59,321 nt of DNA from Funneliformis mosseae (GCA_910592005.1 CAJVPP010000034.1:1-59321); one strand, 5' to 3'; shown: positions 23,989-35,285, numbered from the stretch's first letter. The notes: generated by a model not told the origin, from the letters alone. Numbers and translations are program-made.

Positions 23989-26572
23989 GAAATTTTTAAA
24001 ATATATAATATAAAAAAGAAATTATATAATCCTTTTTGTAAAACAAGTACGAAAAAAAATAAAAAAACTCCTTCAATCACAAATATAGTATAAAATAATC
24101 TTTATATTTTAAAAAAAAATATATATAAAGACTAAAGATGGAAATATATTTATCTACAAGCAAATAATTTATAATATTGTTTTGTGTGTTTTGTGACAAT
24201 TAGGTTTTCTGATTTCCTTATTGGAGATTTTTTTAGAGGGTTATAATTTAGACAAGGCGTGAAAAGCTGTTTATATATTTAAATGGAAAATTTTTTCCGG
24301 AAGAAATATAAATAAATCTAGTAATAAAGACAAGGTAAAAAAAAGGATCAACCAATGCTTCTGTTCAGAAACCTAAATCATCACCATTATCACGGGCCTT
24401 TCAAATATCACATAATGATCATTGACAATAAATAAATGCCAAAGGGATTATGAAAGTATGATGATTTTTACAATCTTTGTAGAATTCTTAGGCATAAAGG
24501 AACGATTCCATCCACAAGCATTGTTAATTTCCCTTTAAAGTAATTTTCTAGAAAGTCGGAAATCTCGAATGTTTTCATTATTAAATTGAAAATTATCCTT
24601 TTTGGTTATGTTTTTTTCTGTTCCGGAACATTTCTTTATAAGTCCAAAGGTTATGATGTTTTCTCCATGTGAATCCTAAAATAGCAAATCCAATCGGAGT
24701 CCATTATTCGAGCAATCTCAAAAATTAATTTTTATATTTCTAAAAAAGGAATTATTACAATATTACCAGCCCAAACATTTAATCTAGCTGAATTTAATTC
24801 TTTCGGGTATTAATAACGATTATTATTATTTTTTTTCTTAGAAAACTGTACTTAACACATGTTTTCTATCATGAAATTATTAAAAAACTTGGAATTCTTT
24901 TAAAGAAATCTTAACCGTTATTAATAAAGGTAAACACATTAACAATTCTTTAGAGAACCTTAACGTGCCCGCATCCATGTATAATGATTCAATATTCTAC
25001 AACAGGTTTGCTTTTTTAGTTTACAATTTGTCAATTTGTGCGTTGTTTAATAAGTGGTCCATAGGAATCTTTATTCTTTCAAAGATGTTGCACGTTACAT
25101 GACGGAATATTTGTTTATGTAGTATGCTGATCAGCTATCTTCATAAAATTTGCAATTATTTTGAAGTTATAATAGTTATAATAATACAGACTTGAATTAT
25201 TGCATTCTCATTTTTTTTTTTTTTTGAAGAAAACGTTAAACCATAAATAAATTCGGTCTTAATGTATCTTGTGCGACTAAGCAAACCTTTCGGCGTATAG
25301 CGAAAGACGTTTTTTATAACGGTTCAAGACGGATCGAGTAGATATTTTGGAGGAGTTCTCTTTATAAAAAAAAAGCATTGAATTACTGACCGAGCATTAT
25401 AATCTGAAATTTATGTCGGACCAACTCTATAATAGATTTGAATTTCATGTCAAAAATTAGTCAAAATTAGTTTGTGTTTAGAAAATCACCTCAAAAAAGT
25501 TTTTGGCCCACACTTTACTCATAAAGTAAGGATGCTATGTAATTTTGTTGCTGTGTAATCGTCGGTAAAATTTTTTTTTTTAAAAAAATTAATTCAACCG
25601 AGGATTCATGATTTTGTTTATGGTCACTTGATTATTTTATTTATATTAAGTGCTACAAAGAATTATGCTGATTTGACCAATTAATTTTTAATAAGTTTTA
25701 TTTTAGTGTTAGAATGGGAGATCAATTCTTTGAGAATATTTTTTTAAGAAGAAAGATTAGATGATAAATATAAAATATTCGAACTTGATGTTTTAATAAT
25801 TCCTTTTCTATAATTGATTGATCCGTTGCGGTCTTTTCTTCTAATGGGATTTCCGTACTTCTGACACGTGAATAAGATTTCAAGGCTGAAACATCATTAT
25901 AAACTTTAGCCCAAATTAGGAAACTTATGATATAACGTTGCATTTTTTTTCTCTTTCTCATAATTATTATAAAACAATTTGAGGGGACCGCTGCCTCGCC
26001 AACAATGAATGGAATGGCTTCATTTTTTTTATGACGCAGTTTGTATGAAACTCTTTTTTTTTATGATGATTTAGCCCGATTCAGGCAAAAAAATTTTTTT
26101 TTTCTTCTCGTTTTGAATTTTGTTATTCATTAGAATGAACCGATAAAGTTTTTTTTTTATCAAAAAAAAAAAAAATAATTGTCATGAGACCTCTAAATGT
26201 TTGGTATAAATATATAAATAATAATGGAATAAAATGATTTCCTTACTTTGAAACTCATTTAAAGCAAACCAGTTTATCATCTTGCAACAATTAAGACTAA
26301 ATGGTGCAATTATAATTTCAAAGTTCATCATGGTTCTCATGACAAACCGTTCCATATAAGTTGAACTTTTAATATAAAAAGAACGCGTAAATGCATAGTA
26401 TCAAAATTTTCTTTAGAATTTGATGAATTTAACAAAAAATTATACATATATATGGCGTGTACGTTTTTTTTGTTCAAAATAACTTAAATATTTTAATGTC
26501 TTGTTTCAACTAACGTTAGAAATGTATGTTCTCGTATACTTCATAATGATTTTTGCGTAAAAGCTCCTTATA
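23989..26572. other. Intergenic region between HMG copies 3 and 4, left part
   Basis: No recognised gene. The only item of note is the small minus-strand frame at 25722-25961, listed separately. Confidence 0.5.
25722..25961 (-). CDS. Doubtful small ORF
   Basis: A 79-codon frame from an ATG at 25961 (or the internal ATG at codon 7). The middle part reads as a plausible peptide: a short hydrophobic stretch (YIISFLIWA), then a charged segment (STEIPLEEKTATDQSIIEKE) that could form an amphipathic helix. The C-terminal part is AT-driven Phe/Ile/Tyr/Lys and may not be coding. No family is recognised. It could be a first exon, a small secreted peptide, or chance. Confidence 0.2.
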   Translation of the reverse strand: MRKRKKMQRYIISFLIWAKVYNDVSALKSYSRVRSTEIPLEEKTATDQSIIEKELLKHQVRIFYIYHLIFLLKKIFSKN

Positions 26573-26914
26573 ATGAACCTGCCATCTCATACGTATTATT
26601 TCTTCTGCTTATTTTTATTTCTCATCATAACAGGTGATGGTTCACTATATCGAGAAGTTATTGCAAAAATGAATTGAAAGATAAAGAAAGTTCGATATAA
26701 TGCGATTTTATCTTGTGCTTGCTCGCTCACATTAATTGTTTTTGAAACATTTTGTTTATGGAGTGCTGAAAATTGTTATTCGCCTGCCTCGTGTAATGAA
26801 AAAGACGTTTCTTTCCCACTATCATCCATTTTATCCTTTAAATTTTTATTTAATGTTGTAAGAAGTGTTCGTAGAACTTTTGAAGGTGCTCCAGACATTA
26901 TAGCAAGCCTTTGA
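26573..26914 (+). pseudogene. Small membrane or secreted protein frame with one in-frame TGA
   Basis: From the ATG at 26573 a single frame runs 113 codons, interrupted only by a TGA at codon 35 (26675-26677). The N-terminus looks like a signal peptide or anchor (MNLPSHTYY then FFCLFLFLIITGDG). After the TGA comes a second hydrophobic segment (ILSCACSLTLIVFETFCLW), a Cys-containing loop (CYSPASCNEK) and a basic C-terminal part (VVRSVRRTFEGAPD). The AT-rich surroundings make so long a stop-poor frame notable. TGA could derive from TGG (Trp) by one transition. I do not recognise a family. Alternatives are a spliced gene whose intron removes the TGA, or a recently broken gene. Confidence 0.3.
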
Positions 26915-28689
26915 AAACTAACGATCATCGGTCACGTGATCATAAATGCTGTGTAATCAAATATCTCTAATATCCCAGATTCAAAGATTGTGATCTTGAT
27001 TTATAATTGATTCGATCTGATGCATGTACGCTAGACTTATAATTCTCTAAGCCAAATTCTGTGCAATCGCGCGTCTGCCCTTAAATTGTCAACAGATTTT
27101 ATTGATGTCAAACAATGGCTAATTCGGATCAATTAGAAAGAATAAACAATTAATCATGCTTAATCTTAATTTAATGTAAATAATATTGGATTGTATTGAA
27201 ACACGCGTTGTTTCTTTAATCGTTTCTGATAAGAATATTCGGATTTACCATATGATAAACAAATCTTGAATGGCATCAGCATAACAATGGTGGGTTGTTA
27301 TTTGTTGACTCAGTGAAACTCTGAGCCAGATCCTTAAACCCAGGAATTTGATGTTTTTAATTTAAATTTCATTTGTTCCCTTGATTTATCCGTCATATGC
27401 TTAAATTAATTAGTGGTACCACTTTCTTCTTTTTTTTTTACCTAAATTGTTAAATTATTTAAATTAGCGGGTGATAATACTGATTTCATTTGCATCACAA
27501 CGTTATCAAACATCACCATCTACTTTCTAATCTATTATCAAAAATATATATATATCTCTTGTTTATTATATATTTTTGTTCAACTTGGTGTATGAGAGAG
27601 AAGATCAAAGTTTATCGTTAAGGAAAAAACTTTTCGCTCGTATGACAAACGAAATTACGTTTCCCGAAGTGTTGTTTGTTTATTATTATAAGTAAATAAA
27701 TAGCTATGCTTATTCTTGAATATACAAAAGAAAAAGGTATTTTGATTTATAAGAGGTAGTTTTCGGAAATATTATACGAGCTGGCAAGTTGATAATATCA
27801 ATAACAATACTTTATTTACTATTATGGGTTACAACAATCTCTTTTTTTCTTATTATGCGAAAGAAACGTTATTATTTAAAAAATTAATTGTTTCCATTTT
27901 CTAACAACAATGGAATTTAAGAGTTGATGTTTCACAACAGAGATCGCGTAATATATAAGCTTCCAAGCCTTTACCATTATTTATTAATTTTTTGCAAGGA
28001 TATCTAAAAAAAAAAAATAAATAAATAAAAAAAGTGAATAGGGATTAAACTAATTTAAGTTGCGATTGCTCGCGCATTTTTTTGGAGTTGTTCTTTACAT
28101 TTTTACCGTGAGTAACGATGAAAAATTTTATTTGGATTCCATTTCGCTCTTACATTTTTGTGAAATGATTTACTTGCCTTTAATAGTATATAATTTATTT
28201 ATCAAGAATTTTTATACTAATACAAATTTTTTTTTTAAAAAAAAAGTACCTAAAGTACAGTACGTAATAAGTCAATCACAAGAAGATGCCAATCACATTC
28301 AACTCTATAAATGCATCCCCTTTGGGAGTGCATTTATATTATGGAGAGTTGATTGATTCTAACAAAAAACGGTGCTAAAACTGCGACCTTCGAAAAATGT
28401 GTAACAGTTACAAATATTAGTACGTTTTATGAATGTTTAGTCATAAGGATTGTTTTTTGCTCATTCAGAATTTGATCGGTTTTTTTTTTAAGAGTGAAAA
28501 TCCATATTGGAAAGTTTTCTCCGATATTCACATTATATAATCCTCATTCAAGAAACATAAAAAAACCAAACTGTCCAGAGTAAAAACCATCAAAAATAAA
28601 TAAATATACCTCTTTCCAAACATATGGAGATCATATAAAAAAATTACTTTTTAAATGCACATTTTTTCAATCACTATGGTTCTATGGGG

Positions 28690-29945
28690 TAGGTCTGACT
28701 GTATAAAATATATCTTGCCAAGGTAATGTTGATGAAAATACGACGTGAACATTATTACTAAATTAAAATTCGTGTTGATTTAGCGTTCAAACACCTAAAT
28801 GTCATGAAAGGGAAAGTACTCACCGTTTCGAATGTGTGTCCCTCTGGGCCCGTAATAATTATTCGTGAAAAGAATGGAAAAAAATTTTTTTTTGATCAGA
28901 CTAATCTTTTTAAAAATATATATGTATATATCATTAACTGTTTTCTGCGATCTGAAGCGGCTCTCCCAAGCTTAAATACGATTTAAGTCCATATTCATTG
29001 ACCAACTCACTGAGTCGTATTCTTTCCTACATAAATGAATTAAAAAAACAATTATGATGGTAAAATAAAATTATCTTGCATATATTTAATATATAATATA
29101 TTGCACATAAGACAAGTATAAAATATAATCACGTGTAAATATGTCAAACAACAAATTATTATTAAGCGTTCAAGCAAGATTTTTGAAAAAGTTAAGATTG
29201 AAAAATTACATGCAAGCTTTTCATATAGATGGTTTATGAATTCGAACAAAATTGATATAAAATATCATTAAAATAAAAAAGTTTATTCCAAAATACTCTA
29301 TCTATGAAAGGAAAGAGTGAAGATGTTTAGGGAAAATATTTTAGAAAAAATCCCTCTTGATGTAACTTGCCTTTTACCTTCCTTAGATTGGAATCACAAT
29401 TCAATGGATGACGTGGGATACAAAATTAATTCGATTGGTGAAAAACCACGTCCGTCCCATTCAAATCAAATTTATTGTGAAAACCAAATAGTAAAATGTC
29501 GAATTTATTTTATTTGCGTTAGTTAATCAATGGCAAAAAAAAAAAAAATCACGGAAGCAGATTATATATAAATGAATCTAATAAAAAAATGTAAAATATA
29601 CACTGGAGTAATCAGAAAATGAGGTAAAAATTATTAAACATTTAAATAGATATATGTATCGTTTAAAATATAATCTTGTAAAGCCTAGGATTGGGTAACG
29701 ATAATGAAAGTACGGTGTTGACAATATTACTAATTTAATTTGTCTTGATTCAGCGTTTAAGCAGGAAAAAAACTCACCATTATTGGGTGCGCGATCCTCT
29801 GAGACCGTAACTAATTGTTCGAGGTGTTCGAGATTAGTATAAAAAGATATTTTCAATCAAACCATTTTTTAAAATATATTATCCTATAGCGACTTAAATG
29901 GCATATTCATTACCACTCACGGAGTCGAGGTTCCTTCTAAGAAAA
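28690..29945. repeat. Two diverged copies of a roughly 300-340 bp block
   Basis: Copy A spans about 28690-29035 and copy B about 29655-29945. Shared ordered words are: AATATTACTAA-type sequence, TTGATT(T/C)AGCGTT, ACTCACC(G/A)TT, a TCTGAGACCG/TCTGGGCCCG segment, TTCGTG/TTCGAG, a GATCA/AATCA-A segment, and finally TATTCATT(G)ACCA with CTCAC(T/G)GAGTCG. On the minus strand the conserved ACTCACC reads GGTGAGT, a good 5' splice donor, so the block may be a duplicated exon plus intron start of an unknown gene. Confidence 0.4.
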
Positions 29946-30023
29946 TAAAGAATAGATTTTTATAATAAACAAACAACTTGCAGAGATGTGACATTTGTGG
30001 TGATGGGATAGTGATTGCTTTAG

Positions 30024-30108
30024 CAACCGTTATAATTTTATCGGGGGTACCTGGGCCATAGCTAACCCAACCCCCTTAGGGTAGGACTGATGATTTGATT
30101 TGATAAAT
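30024..30108 (+). mobile_element. Possible 3' end of a non-LTR retrotransposon
   Basis: A GC-richer segment (ATCGGGGGTACCTGGGCC, then CCAACCCCCTTAGGGTAGG) ends in a TGATTTGATTTGAT tail. LINE-type elements often end in short repeated units like this. No open reading frame of such an element precedes it, so it would be a severely 5'-truncated copy. The family is not certain. Confidence 0.3.
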
Positions 30109-31643
30109 CGAAAATTCTCACAGTAATATATTTATGATGTGTAACTGCATTTTTTTTTTTTAATTTATCCTGCAACCTCCCATGTATTTAATCAATTTTA
30201 TTTTAATAATGGTCCTATTATAGCGACAAAGTAATAAATAAATAATATATTATTATTATATTATTATTATCACAAAGATAAGATAAGAATGTGACAAGAT
30301 AAGAATGTTCCAGGTGATTCATTATTCACATATTTACCCGAGAAATAAATTAACTTCATGTGAATTTGATGTTAAAATAAATAAAAAAAAAAAATTCGAA
30401 AATCTTAAGATAACAACAAGGGAAAAAAAAGAGATATTATTCTCAACGTTGTAAGATTGTTTCAGATTATGAACATGAAATTCGGAAACTTTAAAAAAAT
30501 GAAATCATCGTGATCAGTTTACCGGAAAAGAATTATCTTTTAATCAAATGACCAAGTAACTAATCCTTTCAAAAGTCTTATGACAATATAAACAATGTTC
30601 TATTTTTATAAAACGAAGAAGTTTGGATGTAAATCATGATAAAGTCAAATGACCCATGCATAATCAATTTGATCTCTTACCAAGATAACTTTAAATTTGT
30701 TTGTCGAAACCCTTTTGTTTGTCTAAATATGTCTTAGTCGCCATAAAAAGAATTCAAATCCCGAGGATAAAGGTGTTAGACCTGTGAGAGTTTTAATAAG
30801 CCCCATAACCAAACGAATAATTGATTTCAATTTATATTATGTTCGTGGAAATTTACAATCATGTATTCATTCATGTTAATTTTATCTATGTCCCATTCAC
30901 AATTTTTAATGTAAGGGTTCGATTAATTAAATGACAGCAGCAAATCTTAAGTGCATTATTGTTGCAAATGTTAAGTTTCGGAACGACTAAATTGGAATAC
31001 ATTTCACAGGAGAAAAGTTAAAAATGAATTATTATTTACTTCTACATGGAAGAAAATTTTAACCAAAGGATAGTCGGTTACACTTTCTGTTTCCACCGAT
31101 TAAGTAGTTGAATCCTAAAACGCTAAAGTAATAAAAGAACAAAGGAAAAGGGTGATATCTCGTATAAAAGTTTAAAAATTGTCTTTTATGAAGATTTTTT
31201 TATTATTGTTATGAATAGTTAAGTTTCACAAATATCAAAATCCTGTTAAGTGTGATATCAACAGCCGAAGTCGAACCGATTTTTTTTTAATAAATTGTAC
31301 CCGTTGTTCCATTAATAATTTTTTTCTTCACATTATTATTGTGTAACACATGAATCTAATAAAGCAAAGGCATAAAATAATGTCACTAATTCTTATCCGA
31401 ACTGAATTTGATACTCAACTATTTGAACCCCCTATTAAATTGTTAAAGATTGATACAAATTTAAAAGATTCATTCTTAAAATAACTGAGGACAAAAAAAA
31501 AAAAACGAATTTTTACATGATACTGTTTTATATTAGTTTTTTATACATTATAAATATAATGTTTATTTTATTTTATAAATCGAAAAAAAAAAAAAAATTT
31601 TTTTTTTTTATGGTTCCATAAATCAAAAAAATTTTATACTGTA

Positions 31644-31666
31644 CTCCCCTCCCCTCCCCCCTTTTT

Positions 31667-31701
<35 letters not shown>
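31644..31701. repeat. Pure pyrimidine tract upstream of HMG copy 4
   Basis: 58 consecutive pyrimidines: CCCC-T-CCCC-T-CCCCCC, then T6, C, and a 32-nt T run. The complementary strand has G6-A-G4-A-G4, which could in principle form a G-quadruplex or, with the mirror-like tract, triplex DNA. It lies about 160-220 bp before the putative TATA box of HMG copy 4. Confidence 0.7.
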
Positions 31702-31703
<2 letters not shown>

Positions 31704-31862
31704 TATTATTATTTTTTTTATTTTATTTATTAAAAATATATTTAAATGTAGTTTTATTTTATTTTTTTTTATATATATAATAGTCAAATTCAAAAAAATT
31801 CAAAACAAATTTTTTTATTCTTTAAATAATCGTAATAAAAAAAAATATTACTATCGAAGTTA

Positions 31863-31870
31863 TATAAATA
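31863..31870 (+). promoter_or_regulatory. Putative TATA box of HMG copy 4
   Basis: TATAAATA lies 145 bp before the ATG at 32008. A pyrimidine-rich segment (31871-31909) follows at the distance expected for transcription initiation. Confidence 0.45.
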
Positions 31871-32007
31871 GCTGTTTTTTTCACTCCTGTTTTTTATTCT
31901 CTTCCTAGTTGCAGAAAAAAATACAATCCCTTTTTTTTTCTTCTCATAATCAACAAGATTACTTTCTATTTTTCCTTTCACAACTACCAAAAAAAAAAAA
32001 TAATAAA

Positions 32008-32784
32008 ATGTGTTTGACTAAACGTTGGTCTTTAAAAGACAAAGAGGGGAATGAGCCATCTACAGTTGATAGGAATTGTATTGAAAAGTTACCTAGGAAA
32101 GACCTATTTCCATGTTCTCGCAATATTAACGAATTGGAAATGCCAGAAAAGACAACAGCTCCAAGAGAGATGAATAGCTTCATAGTGTTCCGTCGCCAAC
32201 TTGCCTACGTTGCAAAATCGGTCAACTTATCGGACGATGGAAAAAATCTTTCACGATTTGCATCATATATTTGGCATGGTGCGACCGTCGACGAGAAAAA
32301 AGGATATGCAATCATTGCTAAAGAGCTCAAAGAGAGGCACAAAGTAAGGTATCCAGGTTATACCTATGAAAGACGAAAGAGAAGAACTTCCGACGGTGAC
32401 TTTATTTTAAGTACTCCTGATACTCTTGGAAAGGAAAAAAAATCTAAAAGAAGAAAAGCCAATAAGGCCTTACCTGTTCTTCCAGTAAATATGGAATCTA
32501 GTCTTCCCGCCCAAGAACAAATGCAACATGAAAGTATCATCTCTCCTTTAGCACCTATAGAATTTGTCTCACCACCGATGCAAGATTTTTGGACATATTC
32601 GCTCTTTAGTCAATATGACGTAATAAACTACGGTATCGATTGTGATTATGGATCCATGAATTCACAAGTGCCTCAACAAAATGAATGGTACGCCGATATC
32701 ACCAATGGAGATCAAAGTGCTGGTTTTTACTCACATCTGGAGCCATTATCTTTTGATTTTCCTAAATTTGATGATCACACTTAA
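32008..32784 (+). CDS. HMG-box (MATA-HMG-like) protein, copy 4
   Basis: A 258-residue predicted nuclear factor. The frame is open upstream to 31909 but the first ATG is at 32008; the upstream part is pyrimidine-rich leader. Residues 51-123 are the clearest MATA-type HMG box in the window: APREMNSFIVFRRQLAYVAK, then LSRFASYIWHGATVDEKKGY, then KERHKVRYPGYTYERRK. Basic clusters at 121-127 (ERRKRRT) and 141-153 (GKEKKSKRRKANK) form a likely bipartite nuclear localisation signal. The tail is Pro/Gln/Ser/Asp/Tyr-rich and probably disordered. Unlike the other three it has no tandem repeats. It is divergently oriented from HMG copies 2 and 3. It could regulate development or mating-like processes by analogy with fungal MATA/STE11-type factors; this is inference. 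Confidence 0.92.
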   Translation: MCLTKRWSLKDKEGNEPSTVDRNCIEKLPRKDLFPCSRNINELEMPEKTTAPREMNSFIVFRRQLAYVAKSVNLSDDGKNLSRFASYIWHGATVDEKKGYAIIAKELKERHKVRYPGYTYERRKRRTSDGDFILSTPDTLGKEKKSKRRKANKALPVLPVNMESSLPAQEQMQHESIISPLAPIEFVSPPMQDFWTYSLFSQYDVINYGIDCDYGSMNSQVPQQNEWYADITNGDQSAGFYSHLEPLSFDFPKFDDHT

Positions 32785-34870
32785 GAAACCTTACGACGAT
32801 TAGGAATAATCATAGAAAGAAGAAAAAGAAATATTTTCTCTCTCTCTCGTTTATATCAAAAAAAAAAAAAAAAAAAAAAAAGATCCTTGTACTAATATGT
32901 GTATCACCAAGAACTTCTTTTAAATTTGTAGTTTTAATGATACGTATTTTTTTTTTTCGAATCTTCGTGTGTGTATATATATGTATGTATGTAAGTATGT
33001 ATCTATATATATATATATAATTTTTGGTTTTCCCTTTTTTTTTTTCATTTCACTCTCTTGAAAGTCTCCATTTTTATTTTTATTTTAACCCCATTAAGTA
33101 GAATTTACTCACTTAAATGTGCAAGTGTATTTTTACAATGTTGTTTAAAGTTTTTTTTTTTTTTTTTTTTTTTCTTTTGTAATAGTTAAAATATAATAAT
33201 AATAAAAATGAATTCAATTTAAAACAAAACCTTCTTTCACAATTTTCATGTATGACAAATAATTAACGTTGAACTAATGAAAAAACAGTTTATTGATAGC
33301 ATATATACAAGAAAACTTCATATAGAAAAAGATTTTTTGAGGTATAACTTCCAACTCTATTTATAACATTTTCAATTCCTTCGAAATTTAAAGAAATTTC
33401 TTAGAATGTTAAGACCCAGGTTAACTTATTCGGAATTGTTTACTTGTCAAAATGCTATTCGCCACCGATATGGTGGTATGGTGTAACATCTTGTGACCAT
33501 GTGTAGTGGTTTTCGTTCGCGAAAATTTTCGTAGAAAAACGTCTTTTGATTGAATTGTTTTGTTCCAAACCTCCCTTTATATTTGTCTATTAAGATGCAA
33601 TGAAAAATTATTAAATGAATGCTATTTGAACGATTTGGAGAAATCAAGCAGGTGTGGTACTTCGTTAATTTACGTCTTTTGTTGATTGAAAATTTCTTAT
33701 TCTACCCTTTTTTTTCGAAAACTAGAACGCGAATTGGGAAACTTTAACATGTAGTGACCATGTGGGTTGTTAGCTATTATTAAAATCAAATACGAGACAT
33801 AGTAAATCAAATGATCCGAAATATCATTAACTCCCCCACATGAAATGCATTGCCGCTATATTGAGACGGCTATTACTGTATCTGAAATGCGACCTCAGCC
33901 GTTTCTTGTTCTCTATCAATCAAATGAGTCAAGGAATTTTTGATAAGGAGAGTTCATTCAACTATATCCAAAATCGAACATGGGCATGAATATCAAATGT
34001 TAACCAACCAAACCTGTGCGCAGCCTCTTTGTTCAAAATGCTAATTTTATATAAATGACATCTACGCCGTTCGCCGTAAACCTTAATCTCAGAGCTCAAT
34101 ACTTGAAACTTGACGAATGGTTTTTTTGTCTTATCTATACAAAAGTTTATACATTGGTGCAATTTTTTTTTTTTATTTGAATAATGAAAATAATTTTTTT
34201 TTACAATAAACATATATTATGTTCATCAATAATTAAATCAATAATATTATATAAATTATTTTATATACAGTATATTATATATTATTGTTATACTATAATA
34301 TACTATAATTTATACAATAATATATAAATAATACAATAATGATATTTTAAATTTAAATAGGAGAATATATTTGGAATAGTTTGAATTTAGTTCCTTAATA
34401 ATGACGATGATTTCTTTTTTTTTGAGCTAACAATATTCTCATTTTTTTAAAGTTGAAGTTCTATCAATCAATCATGGATTGTCACAGACATTTTTTTTAC
34501 AGGGAGGTTGGATCAACATGTCAAATTTAGTTCTTTTTTTTTTAAAAAAAATAATAAATTATAGGGAGATTGATATACTGTAGATTAAATGAGTCATTCT
34601 TATTCATTTCGAAACTTTTTGATAAAAAAAAAAAAAAAAAACTTTACAATAAAGTTTTTAATCACTCATGTTAATAAATGGATAATTGAATCTGTAGATG
34701 ATTTACTTGATATTCCTGATATAAGATTCTTATTTCTATTTCTTTTAGACCGTCCATGAGACAACGGGAAAACCTTTTTATAGCCGCATTTTATCTTTAA
34801 GAAAGCACATGCAGAACCTTTTTTTTTTTTTTCCTATTTTAACGTTAAAAAATTGTACAGTAAAGTAGAT
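32785..34870. other. Intergenic region downstream of HMG copy 4
   Basis: It begins with a CT repeat and a poly-A run (about 32835-32881) and a GTAT/TATA microsatellite (32975-33020), followed by poly-T. CGAAAATTTTCG at 33520-33531 echoes the dyad at 17876. No gene is seen. Confidence 0.5.
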
Positions 34871-35285
34871 ATCGCACACACAAATAATCGGAAAATAATG
34901 ATTTTTTTTTTTTTTTTTTATTAAAATATATATATATGTAAAAATCAAATGTTCAGACAACAAATAAATAAATATATATAATATACATTTATAAGATTAT
35001 TTTGCAAATTGCATTTGCAGACATTAAGAGCATAAATACAAACGTATATCAAAAACAAATATTCGGAAAAAAATGATTTTTAAAAAAGGCACACATTTTA
35101 TTACAAGCATGTTATAACCTTAGAGGAGTTCGCAAATTACATTTGCGGTCTATTGTTAACGTCAGAGAAATTATATACATACATGAATATATTCGGAAGT
35201 TATTTTAAAAAAAAAGCATATAAAAACGGCATAACCTTATCAAGAGAATTTTGCAAATTATATTTGCAGTCTGCATTGGTGATTT
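34871..35285. repeat. Tandem array of about 120-130 bp units with a GCAAAT-NNN-ATTTGC dyad
   Basis: Three units each carry an (A)ATATTCGGAA-like or AATCGGAA word, a GAT/TTATTTT(A)n stretch, and a dyad: GCAAATTGCATTTGC (35004-35018), GCAAATTACATTTGC (35132-35146) and GCAAATTATATTTGC (35253-35267). Dyad spacings are 128 and 121 bp. CAG(A/T)CT or CGGTCT follows each dyad. The arms are conserved while the three central bases and the rest of the unit vary. ATTTGC with its complement resembles an octamer (POU-type) core, but no such role can be claimed. Confidence 0.65.

Larger units (their letters stand above)
26915..31640. other. Intergenic region between HMG copies 3 and 4, right part
   Basis: No recognised gene. 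It contains the duplicated blocks at about 28690-29035 and 29655-29945 and a possible retrotransposon tail near 30024, both listed separately. The short frame starting at 29323 (MFRENILEKIPLDV...) has some coding flavour but no family match. Confidence 0.45.

Noticed and set aside
31909..32007. Upstream extension of the HMG copy 4 frame
   Set aside because: It has no ATG (starts at TTG) and is a pyrimidine-rich leader encoding Phe/Ser/Lys-rich sequence unlike the protein.
34871..35285. CRISPR array
   Set aside because: The units are about 125 bp, diverged throughout, and eukaryotic; there is no short-repeat/unique-spacer structure.
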